Both the position numbers and the translations under genes were made by a program. The notes beneath the pieces are model-generated. The model made no database searches, had not been told where the DNA came from, and saw only the letters and a list, made by a program, of their open reading frames with translations. This document shows, one piece after another, positions 49,384 through 56,588 of a DNA stretch of 64,000 bases. Numbering within the stretch: position 1 is the first letter of the stretch; the number at the start of each line of letters is the position of its first letter. Source of the DNA: Phycicoccus sonneratiae (GTDB taxonomy: Bacteria; Actinomycetota; Actinomycetes; Actinomycetales; Dermatophilaceae); NCBI RefSeq assembly GCF_016887965.1, contig NZ_JAFDVD010000021.1, positions 1 through 64,000 on the forward strand, given 5' to 3'.

Positions 49384-49926
49384 ATGACGAGGAGGTCGGC
49401 CGAGGGAGCGGTGTACGTCGTGTCGGGTCCGCCGGGGTCCGGCAAGTCGACGGTCGCGGCGCTGCTCGCGGAGGACGGCGACTCCAGCGCCCTCGTCGAC
49501 GGCGATGCCTTCTTCGGGTTCCTGCGCAGGGGGTTCGTCGAGCCGTGGCGGCCGGCGGCCCACGAGCAGAACGCCGCGGTGCTCGAGGCGTCGGCCGCGG
49601 CGACCGGACGCCTCGCGCGGGACGGGCGCACGGTGGTGCACGACGGCGTCGTCGGGCCGTGGTTCCTCGAGCGCTTCGCGGCCGCCTGCGCCGTCGCGGA
49701 CCTGCACTACGTCGTGCTCCTGCCCCCGCTGGCCGTCCTGCTCGACCGGGTGACCACGCGCCGCGACCACCCGTTCGACGACGTGGAGGCCGCGCGGCAC
49801 ATGCACGCGGCGTTCGTGGCGGCCGCGCCCGACCCGCGCCACGTCATCGCGGGAGAGGACGGGCCGGGGGCGACGGCGGACGCCGTCCGGCGGGCCGCGG
49901 CGGCCGGGCGCCTCCGCGTCACCTGA
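49384..49926 (+). CDS. small P-loop kinase
   Basis: 180 residues with a P-loop GPPGSGKSTVAALLA near the start and DGDAFF as the next conserved acidic motif; the C-terminal RRDHPFDDVEAARHMHAAF helix resembles a lid/substrate region. Possibly a shikimate/gluconate kinase-like or zeta-toxin-like NTPase; the substrate is unknown. The ATG is 6 bases after CATGCT, which suits a leaderless mRNA. Divergent from glmU. Confidence 0.7.
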   Translation: MTRRSAEGAVYVVSGPPGSGKSTVAALLAEDGDSSALVDGDAFFGFLRRGFVEPWRPAAHEQNAAVLEASAAATGRLARDGRTVVHDGVVGPWFLERFAAACAVADLHYVVLLPPLAVLLDRVTTRRDHPFDDVEAARHMHAAFVAAAPDPRHVIAGEDGPGATADAVRRAAAAGRLRVT

Positions 49927-49932
49927 TCCCGG

Positions 49933-50460
49933 TCAGCCCCTGGGGGTGCCGAGGCCGGGGCGGCCGGCGCTGCCCGCGGCGCGCACGGCGGCCCAGCCGG
50001 CCCGCTCGAGCGGGGTCCGCGGCTCGCCGGAGATGCGCGGTGGCATGACGACGACCGGGCAGCTCGCCGCGTAGACCAGGCGGTGGGCGAAGAGCGGTGC
50101 CGAGGCGATCGAGCGCGGCGCGTCGACGACGAGGAGGTCGGCGTCGCGGGCCGCGTCGAGGAGCGCCCGGCGGCGGTCGCCGCGGACGACCCGCAGCTCG
50201 ACCCCGTGGTCCGGGCCGAGGACCGCGGCGACGTCGGAGACCAGCCGGCTCATCGCCTCGTGCTCGGTGTCGGTGCTCGAGGGCACGCGGGCGGCGGTGG
50301 TGCCGGACGGCGTGGCCTGCGGGCCCGTGGTGCGCCAGGCCCGCACCGCGACGACCCGGCCGCCGCGCTGCGCGGCCTGCTCGTGGGCCCAGCGCAGCGC
50401 GGTCGGGGACGCCGACCCCGGGCTGACGCCGACGACGACGGTGTAGGGGTGCTCGTCCAT
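49933..50460 (-). CDS. universal stress protein family
   Basis: 175 residues of the UspA alpha/beta fold (TVVVGVSPGSASPTALRWAHEQA, LLVVDAPRSIASAPLF, YAASCPVVVMP). The canonical ATP loop GxxGxxxxxxxxxG(S/T) is not evident, so it may be the non-ATP-binding kind. It follows the MFS transporter gene by 13 bases on the same strand and is probably co-transcribed. The ATG at 50460 gives the normal length; longer forms run inside the MFS gene. Confidence 0.8.
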   Translation of the reverse strand: MDEHPYTVVVGVSPGSASPTALRWAHEQAAQRGGRVVAVRAWRTTGPQATPSGTTAARVPSSTDTEHEAMSRLVSDVAAVLGPDHGVELRVVRGDRRRALLDAARDADLLVVDAPRSIASAPLFAHRLVYAASCPVVVMPPRISGEPRTPLERAGWAAVRAAGSAGRPGLGTPRG

Positions 50461-50473
50461 CGCGGCGACCTCC

Positions 50474-51952
50474 TCAGACCGGGAGCTTGACGGTCTCGTT
50501 GCCGTCCTCGTCGTAGCTCGTGAGCGGTGGCGCGATCTCCTCGAGGCTCTTGTTCTCGGCGTCGACGCCCCACACCGCCGCAACGGCGGCGCCGATGAGC
50601 ATGATCGCCGTCGCGATGAGGTAGCCCCAGAACATCGGCGTGCGGTCCTTGCCGTCGCCGATGAGCCAGCCGTAGAACACCGGACCGATCGAGCCGAAGA
50701 CCTGCGCGATCGCGAAGAAGTACGAGATGGCCTGGCCACGCACCTCGAGCGGGAAGATCTCGGAGACGGTCAGGTAGCCGGCCGACGCGCCCGCCGAGGC
50801 GAAGAAGAACGCGACGCACCAGAACGCCGTGTGCACACCGGCCCCGATCGCGTTCTGCTGGAACAGCCACGCCGAGATGGCCAGCACGACACCGGCGAAG
50901 GCGTAGCAGCCGGTGATCATCCGGCGCCGCCCGACGGTGTCGAAGAGCGGTCCGAGCAGCAGCGGCCCGAGGAGGTTGCCGATGGCGAACGGGAAGAAGT
51001 ACAACGCGGCCTGCGACGGCGTCTTGTCGTAGAAGTTCTGCAGCACGAGCGCGTAGGTGAAGAAGATCGCGTTGTAGAGGAAGCTCTGCGTGATCATCAG
51101 GGTGGCGCCGAGCACCGTGCGGGTCGGGTACATCCTGAAGAAGACGTACGAGAGCTGCTTGGGGGTCAGCCCCTCGCGGGCCTTGATCCACATCGCGTCG
51201 TCGTCGCCGTGGTGGGGCAGCTCCTTGCCCGCGGCGCGCACCTCGTCCTCGAGCGCCGAGACGACGCGCTCGGCCTCCTCGCCCTTGCCGTGGGTGACCA
51301 TCCAGCGCGGGCTCTCGGGGATGTGCCGGCGCAGGTAGATGATGCCGAGGCCGAGGATCGGGCCGATGAAGAAGGCGATGCGCCAGCCGACGTCCTGCCC
51401 GAAGCGCTCGGTGTCGAGGAGGATCGTCGAGGCGAAGGCGCCGATGGCCGCGCCGGCCCAGTAGGTGCCGTTGATGGCGAGGTCGACCCGCCCGCGGAAC
51501 CGTCCGGGGATCAGCTCGTCGACGGCCGAGTTGACCGCCGAGTACTCGCCGCCGATGCCCATGCCGGAGATGAACCGGAAGATCAGGAACATCAGCATGT
51601 TCGGGGCGAGGCCGGCGGCCGCCGCGGCGACGAGGTAGAGCGCGAGGGTGAGGGTGAAGAGCCGCTTGCGGCCCCAGGAGTCGGTGAGCCGGCCGAAGAC
51701 GATCGCGCCGAAGACCTGGCCGACGAGGTAGACGGTGCCGGCGAGCCCGACGTCGGCCGCGCTCATGTCGAGGGTCTTCTCGAAGCCGCCGGCCGCGACG
51801 ATCTGCGCCTCGAGGCCGTCGAGGATCCAGGCCGTCCCGAGCCCGAAGATCACCAGCCAATGGAACTTCACCCACGGCATGTCGTGCATGCGCGCCGGGA
51901 TGAGGCTCTTGACCGGCTTCTCCTCCGTCTGCGTCGTCTCGGTCGTCGTCAC
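50474..51952 (-). CDS. MFS transporter (sugar/metabolite:H+ symporter type)
   Basis: 492 residues with twelve hydrophobic segments. The loop 2-3 motif GRLTDSWGRKRLF and the mid-protein PESPRWMVTHGKGEEAERVV mark the sugar-porter/MHS group; GEYSAVNSAVDELIPGRFRGRV is in helix 5 region. The substrate is not predictable. GTG start. A USP gene follows 13 bases later. Confidence 0.9.
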   Translation of the reverse strand: MTTTETTQTEEKPVKSLIPARMHDMPWVKFHWLVIFGLGTAWILDGLEAQIVAAGGFEKTLDMSAADVGLAGTVYLVGQVFGAIVFGRLTDSWGRKRLFTLTLALYLVAAAAAGLAPNMLMFLIFRFISGMGIGGEYSAVNSAVDELIPGRFRGRVDLAINGTYWAGAAIGAFASTILLDTERFGQDVGWRIAFFIGPILGLGIIYLRRHIPESPRWMVTHGKGEEAERVVSALEDEVRAAGKELPHHGDDDAMWIKAREGLTPKQLSYVFFRMYPTRTVLGATLMITQSFLYNAIFFTYALVLQNFYDKTPSQAALYFFPFAIGNLLGPLLLGPLFDTVGRRRMITGCYAFAGVVLAISAWLFQQNAIGAGVHTAFWCVAFFFASAGASAGYLTVSEIFPLEVRGQAISYFFAIAQVFGSIGPVFYGWLIGDGKDRTPMFWGYLIATAIMLIGAAVAAVWGVDAENKSLEEIAPPLTSYDEDGNETVKLPV

Positions 51953-52143
51953 GTCGCGGTCCCTCCTGGCAGGTGTTCCCCGGGCGGCCCCGTCACGGGA
52001 CCACCTGCGAACGTAGACCCGTCGCGGACACCGTGGAGGTTCCGGTGCACGTGGGTGTCGAGCGGGTCACGCCCCGACCGGCGGGAGCACGCCGAACCCC
52101 CGCCGGACGGTGCCGACGGGGGTGCTGCCGCGAGGCGGTCGGG

Positions 52144-52395
52144 TCAGGGGCGGCGGGTGACGCGCACCGACTCGCCGTCGGTCTTCGGGCGCTCGGGCCG
52201 GCCCACGCGGGCCTTCGCGACGGCGTCGACGGCGATGCCCGCGACGAACACGCCGAAGGCCGCCCACCGGCCCCACACGGGCAGGTACGGCGACATCGTG
52301 CCGAGGCAGAGAACGAGGGCCATGAGGGCCACCCCGAGGTAGAGGAGGGACCAGAAGGTCCAGCGCAACGTGGCGGTGATGAGCTCCATCGACAT
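52144..52395 (-). CDS. small membrane protein
   Basis: 83 residues, two hydrophobic segments (about 8-30 and 38-57) and a basic, charged C-terminal tail (KARVGRPERPKTDGESVRVTRRP). No family recognised. The ATG at 52395 has AGGAGC upstream. It lies about 190 bases upstream of the MFS gene on the same strand; any relation is unknown. Confidence 0.6.
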   Translation of the reverse strand: MSMELITATLRWTFWSLLYLGVALMALVLCLGTMSPYLPVWGRWAAFGVFVAGIAVDAVAKARVGRPERPKTDGESVRVTRRP

Positions 52396-52752
52396 GTCCC
52401 CTGCTCCTCGCTCCTGCCGGCGTGTAGCAGACATGGTGCACACACGTCACCCCTCGAGGGAAGATCCGGGCCGAACGTTCGACCCGCATCGGTCGAATGG
52501 TCGATGCGCGCACGCCTCACCAGCCCCACTGGTGCAGTTTCGCCCCATCAGCCCCACGGCCGCAGCGCACCGCCGGCTCTGGTCGAGTTCGCCGCCTCTG
52601 GTCCGGTCCACCCAGTTCTGGTCCGGTTCGCCCGGGTGGCGGTGACTTCTCGCCACCCGGCGGATCGGACCAGAGCCCACGCGCACGGGGCGCGAGGCGG
52701 CCGTCCGACGCGGCTCGACTACCCTCGTCGCAGCCGTTCGCGCGAGCGGCGG
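52396..52752. other. hairpin-rich gene-free stretch before tRNA-Gln
   Basis: 357 bases without a credible gene. TTCGACC/GGTCGAA pairs at 52478-52484 and 52491-52497. Three ~20-base units beginning TCTGGTC lie at 52578, 52597 and 52617. The last opens the compound hairpin 52617-52674. Confidence 0.7.
52617..52674. repeat. compound inverted repeat
   Basis: Outer arms TCTGGTCCG (52617-52625) and CGGACCAGA (52666-52674) enclose perfect 10-base inner arms CCGGGTGGCG (52632-52641) and CGCCACCCGG (52651-52660) with a 9-base loop. Confidence 0.85.
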
Positions 52753-52831
52753 TCCCCGGTTGGTCTGCTGGTAGGGCCCGCCTGACTTTGAATCAGGACA
52801 AGCGACGTAGGTTCGATTCCTACCCGGGGAG
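52753..52831 (+). tRNA. tRNA-Gln (anticodon UUG)
   Basis: Acceptor arm TCCCCGG/CCGGGGA, D arm GGTC/GGCC, anticodon stem CCTGA/TCAGG around CTTTGAA (anticodon TTG), T arm GTAGG/CCTAC with TTCGATT, discriminator G. At 79 bases it is long: two linker bases before the anticodon stem and a 9-base variable loop. CCA is not encoded. Confidence 0.85.
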
Positions 52832-52964
52832 CTGGCGCAGCGAAGCAAGCCGGCGCCCCGGGGGAGGAATCCGGGGAGCGGCACCGCGGGCCCGACGAAG
52901 GAGGGTACGCGGGGAGGCGGGTCCTACCCGGGGAGCGGAGACGCGGCGCCTACCCGTGGAGCGG
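52818..52964 (+). repeat. downstream copies of the tRNA-Gln 3' end
   Basis: The tRNA 3' end TCCTACCCGGGGAGC (52818-52832) recurs at 52922-52938 (identical plus GG), at 52949-52964 with one change, and partly at 52871-52881. The intervals are 26-50 bases. Confidence 0.85.
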
Positions 52965-53006
52965 GCGAGGCACCGCGCCGGTCGGCCGACGCGGCACAAT
53001 GTCCCG

Positions 53007-53657
53007 GTGAGCGACGAACCGGGGGCCAAGAAGTCACGCGCGTCGCGGTCGCGGATGACCGGCCGCGAGCGCCGCGAGCAGCTGATCGGCATCGGGCGCA
53101 AGCACTTCGCCGACCGCGGCTTCGAGGGCGCGACCATCGAGGAGATCGCGGCGTCGGCCGGGGTGTCCAAGCCGGTCGTCTACGAGCACTTCGGCGGCAA
53201 GGAGGGCCTCTACGCCGTCGTCGTCGACCGCGAGATCGAGGCGCTCCTCAGCGGCGTCACCTCCGCGCTCGACTCCGGTGGCACGTCCCGCCAGATCATC
53301 GAGCGGGCCGCCCTCGCCCTGCTCGACTACGTCGAGAACAGCGCCGACGGGTTCCGGATCCTCGTGCGGGACAGCCCCGCCGGTCAGGCCACCGGCTCGT
53401 TCGCCAGCCTGATGAGCGACGTCGCGAGCCAGGTCGAGCACATCCTCGCGGCGCAGTTCAAGGCCCACAAGCTCGACCCCAAGGCCGCCCCGATGTACGC
53501 GCAGATGCTCGTCGGGATGATCGCGCTCACCGGCCAGTGGTGGCTCGACAACCGCAAGTTCAAGAAGCACGAGGTCGCCGCGCACGTGGTCAACCTCGCG
53601 TGGAACGGGCTGACCGGTCTCGAGGCCAAGCCGACCCTCACCCCCGACGAGGCCTGA
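53007..53657 (+). CDS. TetR family transcriptional regulator
   Basis: 216 residues; N-terminal helix-turn-helix FADRGFEGATIEEIAASAGVSKPVVYEHFGGKEGLYAVV, followed by a helical ligand domain with WWLDNRKFKKHEVAAHVVNL. Ligand unknown. The GTG at 53007 is 6 bases after CACAAT, a leaderless pattern, so no ribosome site is needed. An upstream ORF extension would run through tRNA-derived repeats and is unlikely. Confidence 0.88.
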   Translation: MSDEPGAKKSRASRSRMTGRERREQLIGIGRKHFADRGFEGATIEEIAASAGVSKPVVYEHFGGKEGLYAVVVDREIEALLSGVTSALDSGGTSRQIIERAALALLDYVENSADGFRILVRDSPAGQATGSFASLMSDVASQVEHILAAQFKAHKLDPKAAPMYAQMLVGMIALTGQWWLDNRKFKKHEVAAHVVNLAWNGLTGLEAKPTLTPDEA

Positions 53658-53676
53658 GCCGCAGGCGGATCCGGCG

Positions 53677-54486
53677 TCAGGCGTCCTTGCGGGCCACGGC
53701 GAAGACCCGGCGGAACGGGAAGAGCACGCCGGCCGAGGTACGGGGGTAGGCCTCGAGCAGCGCGGCGCCGTAGGGCTCGAGGAAGGCGGCGCGCTCGTCG
53801 TCGTCCTCGAGCAGGTCGAGCACCGGCCGCAGCCCCGTGGCGGTGACCCAGGTGAGCACCGGGTTCTCGTCCTCGGCCTCGGGGTCGAGGACGTGGACGT
53901 AGGTCGTCTCCCAGGCGTCGACCGTGCAGCCGAGCCGGGTGAGGAGGCGGAGGTACGTGGCCGGCTCACCGACCGACGGGACGTCGAGGGCCGCGGTCAG
54001 CTCGCCGGCCCGGGCGTGCTCCTCGGCCGTCTCCCGCATGAGCCGGTGGCTCGGGGCGTCGAAGTTGCCCGGCACCTGGAGCGCGAACCAGCCTCCGGGA
54101 GAGAGGGACTCGACCCACGCATGGACGAGGTCGAGGTGGCCGGGCACCCATTGGAGGGTCGAGTTCGTGACGACGACGTCGGGGGCGTCGCCGAGCGAGG
54201 TGGGGTCCCACTCGCGCAGGTCGGCCTGCACCCACTCGACCCGACCGTCGGCGTCGAGCTCCGTGGCGGCCTCGAGCATCGACTCGGCGGAGTCGATACC
54301 GACGACCCGCGCCTCCGGCCACAGCGCCGCGAGGGAGAGGGTGGCCGGGCCGTGGCCGCAACCGAGGTCGACGACGAGGCGGGGCGCATCGGCGCCCACC
54401 TGGGACACGAGGTCGGCGAGCGGGCGCGAGCGCTGGCTCGCGAACCGGCCGTAGGCCGCGGGGTCCCAGCTGGGGGTCGTCCTCAT
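53677..54486 (-). CDS. tam: trans-aconitate 2-methyltransferase
   Basis: 269-residue SAM-dependent methyltransferase. SAM loop VVDLGCGHGPATLSLA, acidic VGIDSAESML, NSTLQWVPGHLDLV and LSPGGWFALQVPGNFDAPSHRLMRETA match Tam, which methylates trans-aconitate to relieve aconitase inhibition. GAGGAGG sits before the ATG. A MarR gene diverges 85 bases away with a shared palindrome at 54538-54552. Confidence 0.87.
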   Translation of the reverse strand: MRTTPSWDPAAYGRFASQRSRPLADLVSQVGADAPRLVVDLGCGHGPATLSLAALWPEARVVGIDSAESMLEAATELDADGRVEWVQADLREWDPTSLGDAPDVVVTNSTLQWVPGHLDLVHAWVESLSPGGWFALQVPGNFDAPSHRLMRETAEEHARAGELTAALDVPSVGEPATYLRLLTRLGCTVDAWETTYVHVLDPEAEDENPVLTWVTATGLRPVLDLLEDDDERAAFLEPYGAALLEAYPRTSAGVLFPFRRVFAVARKDA

Positions 54487-54537
54487 CCCGTCCTCCTCGA
54501 CGTCGTGCCGACACCGTCCCGCACGAGGTTTCTCGAT

Positions 54538-54552
54538 GTCAAGAAACTTGAC
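54538..54552. promoter_or_regulatory. MarR operator between tam and marR
   Basis: GTCAAGAAACTTGAC, 6-base arms with a 3-base centre, in the divergent gap. The half-site GTCAAG is also the core of the operators at 45822-45876. Confidence 0.7.
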
Positions 54553-54571
54553 GAGGAGTAGCATCGGGCGC

Positions 54572-55072
54572 ATGGCCGCTGACGACGTCGACCGTATCGT
54601 CTCCGCGTGGCGGCGCGAGCGTCCCGACCTCGACGTCACGCCGCTCGAGGTGCTCTCCCGCGTGTCGCGGCTCGCCCGGCGGCTCGACCTCGCCCGCGGC
54701 CGGGCCTTCGCCGGCACCGGCCTCGAGAGCTGGGAGTTCGACGTCCTGTCGGCCCTGCGCCGCACCGGGTCGCCGCACGAGCTGAGCCCCGGCCAGCTGG
54801 TCGCCGAAACGCTCGTGACGAGCGGCACGATGACCAACCGGGTCGACCGGCTCGCCGCCCGCGGCTTCGTCGAGCGCCACCCGGACCCGGGCGACCGCCG
54901 CGGTGTCCTCGTCCGGCTCACCGCCGAGGGTGTCCGGGTCGTCGACGCGGCCCTGACCCGGCTGCTCGCCGACGAGCGCGAGCTGCTCGCCGAGCTCGCC
55001 CCCTCCGAGCGCGACGATCTCGCCGGCCTGCTCCGCCGGCTGCTCCGCCCGTTCGAGTCCGGCACCGCCTGA
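54572..55072 (+). CDS. MarR family transcriptional regulator
   Basis: 166 residues; winged helix LSPGQLVAETLVTSGTMTNRVDRLAARGFVERHPDPGDRRGVLVRLT with the DxRG wing. Dimerisation helices on both sides. Likely controls divergent tam and itself through the palindrome at 54538-54552. ATG 7 bases after TAGCAT, so translation may be leaderless. Confidence 0.9.
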   Translation: MAADDVDRIVSAWRRERPDLDVTPLEVLSRVSRLARRLDLARGRAFAGTGLESWEFDVLSALRRTGSPHELSPGQLVAETLVTSGTMTNRVDRLAARGFVERHPDPGDRRGVLVRLTAEGVRVVDAALTRLLADERELLAELAPSERDDLAGLLRRLLRPFESGTA

Positions 55073-55087
55073 CGGTCCGCCGCGCGG

Positions 55088-55897
55088 TCAGCCGGCCAGG
55101 GCCGCACGGACCCAGGCGAGCACGCGCCCGCCCTCGGCGGTGACGACCGCGTCGTCGCCGAGGCCGTCGGTGACGACGTCCCAGCCGTGCCGCGACCCCT
55201 CGAGCCGCCAGCGGTCCTTGACCCGCGCCGGGGAGGCGGCGACCGCGTCGTCGAGCAGGTCGCCGTCGATGCCGGTGTCGCCGTCGCTGGAGACGACGAG
55301 CAGCGGGACGGAGGTCGCCCGGGCCGCGGCGACGGCGTCGGGCACCCCGTCCCAGTGGTCGGGTCCGGAGAGGTCGACGACCGCGTCGGCGCCGGCGGCC
55401 TCACCGACACCGAGGGCGCGCGCCCCGCCCATCGAGGCCCCGACGACCGCCACCCGCGTCGCGCCGCGCGTCCGGGCCGCGTCGACGGCGACCGCCACCT
55501 GGGCACGGGTGTCGGCCGTGACCGCCGGGGTGCAGCGGGACGCCCCGTGGACGCAGTCGTCGACCGCGAGGGCCAGCACCCCGTGCTCACCGAGCCACCG
55601 CGCGTACGGCACCCAGCCGCACAGCCCGCCGGCGCCGGTCTGGTGCAGCAGGACGACCGCGTCGGTGCCCGACCCGTACCCCACCGACGTGAGGGAGGAC
55701 CCGTCCGCCCCCGTCAGCGCCTCGAGGTCGCCCGGCCCCTCGACGAAGCAGCGCTCGGCGACGGTGGCCGGCGCGTTCGTGGGCAGCGGCGTCGGGGTCC
55801 GGGACGGCGTCGCGTCATCCGCTCCCGAGGGGCCGCCCGCGCAGCCGGCCAAGAGCAGCACCGCGGCCGTCCACGCCCCCCACGCCGTCGATCGCAT
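55088..55897 (-). CDS. alpha/beta-hydrolase lipoprotein
   Basis: 269 residues. Lipobox LLAGC (Cys about 19) after a hydrophobic signal. The hydrolase fold shows VVLLHQTGAGGLCGW, nucleophile Ser in GASMGGARALG, acid in SSDGDTGID and His in GSRHGWDV, in the dienelactone-hydrolase-like style. Substrate unknown. Its ATG lies inside the PadR-type operator 55896-55915, so repression would be direct. Converges with marR. Confidence 0.82.
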   Translation of the reverse strand: MRSTAWGAWTAAVLLLAGCAGGPSGADDATPSRTPTPLPTNAPATVAERCFVEGPGDLEALTGADGSSLTSVGYGSGTDAVVLLHQTGAGGLCGWVPYARWLGEHGVLALAVDDCVHGASRCTPAVTADTRAQVAVAVDAARTRGATRVAVVGASMGGARALGVGEAAGADAVVDLSGPDHWDGVPDAVAAARATSVPLLVVSSDGDTGIDGDLLDDAVAASPARVKDRWRLEGSRHGWDVVTDGLGDDAVVTAEGGRVLAWVRAALAG

Positions 55898-55915
55898 ATG
55901 TCGACTCTGACATAT
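55896..55915. promoter_or_regulatory. PadR-type operator
   Basis: ATATGTC (55896-55902) and GACATAT (55909-55915) form 7-base arms; the core ATGT-N8-ACAT is the known PadR consensus. It lies between the divergent hydrolase and padR genes and touches the hydrolase start codon. Confidence 0.8.
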
Positions 55916-55932
55916 CGGACTAGCCTGCGTCC

Positions 55933-56490
55933 ATGCCCTCGGACCTCGGCCACGCGCTCCTCGGCCTGCTGGCCCGCCGGCCCTCGACGGGCTACGAGCT
56001 CGCGCGGCGGATGCAGCGGCCGGTCGGGTGGTTCTGGACCGCCGGCCACAGCCAGGTCTACCCGGAGCTCGCCCGCCTCGAGGCGGCCGGGCTCGTCCGG
56101 CACGACGTCGTCCCGGGGCGCGGGCCGCGCGCGACGAAGCGCTACGCCCCGACCGCGGCCGGGACCGCGGCGCTGCGGCAGTGGGTCACGGCCGAGCTCG
56201 CGCCCCAGCCCGTCCGCGACCTCGAGGTCCTGCGCCTCTGGTCGGTCTGGCTCGTCGACCCCGAGGCGGCGTCCGACCTCGTGCACCGGGTGCGGGACGG
56301 GCACGCGCAGCGCCTCGCCGCGTACGAGGCCGACCTCGCCACGCTCGACGGCGTGGCCGCGGCCCACGACCCCTCGGCCCCGGAGTTCGCGAGCCGGCTC
56401 ACCCTCGAGGGCGGGCTGCGGACCCGCCGCGCGGCGGTGGAGTGGTGCGACTGGATGCTCGCCGAGCTGGCCCGCGCTGCGCCCGGCTGA
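55933..56490 (+). CDS. PadR family transcriptional regulator (long form)
   Basis: 185 residues: winged helix ALLGLLARRPSTGYELARRM, SQVYPELARLEAAGLV, TKRYAPTAAGTAALRQWV, then the C-terminal Vir-type helical domain. Regulates phenolic-acid or drug responses in relatives. TAGCCT is 6 bases before the ATG, a leaderless start. It likely controls the divergent hydrolase. Confidence 0.9.
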   Translation: MPSDLGHALLGLLARRPSTGYELARRMQRPVGWFWTAGHSQVYPELARLEAAGLVRHDVVPGRGPRATKRYAPTAAGTAALRQWVTAELAPQPVRDLEVLRLWSVWLVDPEAASDLVHRVRDGHAQRLAAYEADLATLDGVAAAHDPSAPEFASRLTLEGGLRTRRAAVEWCDWMLAELARAAPG

Positions 56491-56495
56491 TCGCC

Positions 56496-56575
56496 CTCCC
56501 CGGCCTTGTGGGGAGCCGGCCGCCAAGAGGCCGCCCCGGACGGCGTGTCGGCGGACGCTGCCCCACGAAGTGGGG
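56496..56575. terminator. two hairpins between padR and ABC-F genes
   Basis: CTCCCC...GGGGAG (56496-56501, 56510-56515) and CCCCAC-GAA-GTGGGG (56561-56575). They lie between convergent genes, each near one stop codon. Confidence 0.65.
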
Positions 56576-56588
56576 GATGGAGGGACGG

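Noticed and set aside
49384-49926. zeta toxin of a toxin-antitoxin pair
   Set aside because: P-loop only; no epsilon-type antitoxin gene is adjacent.
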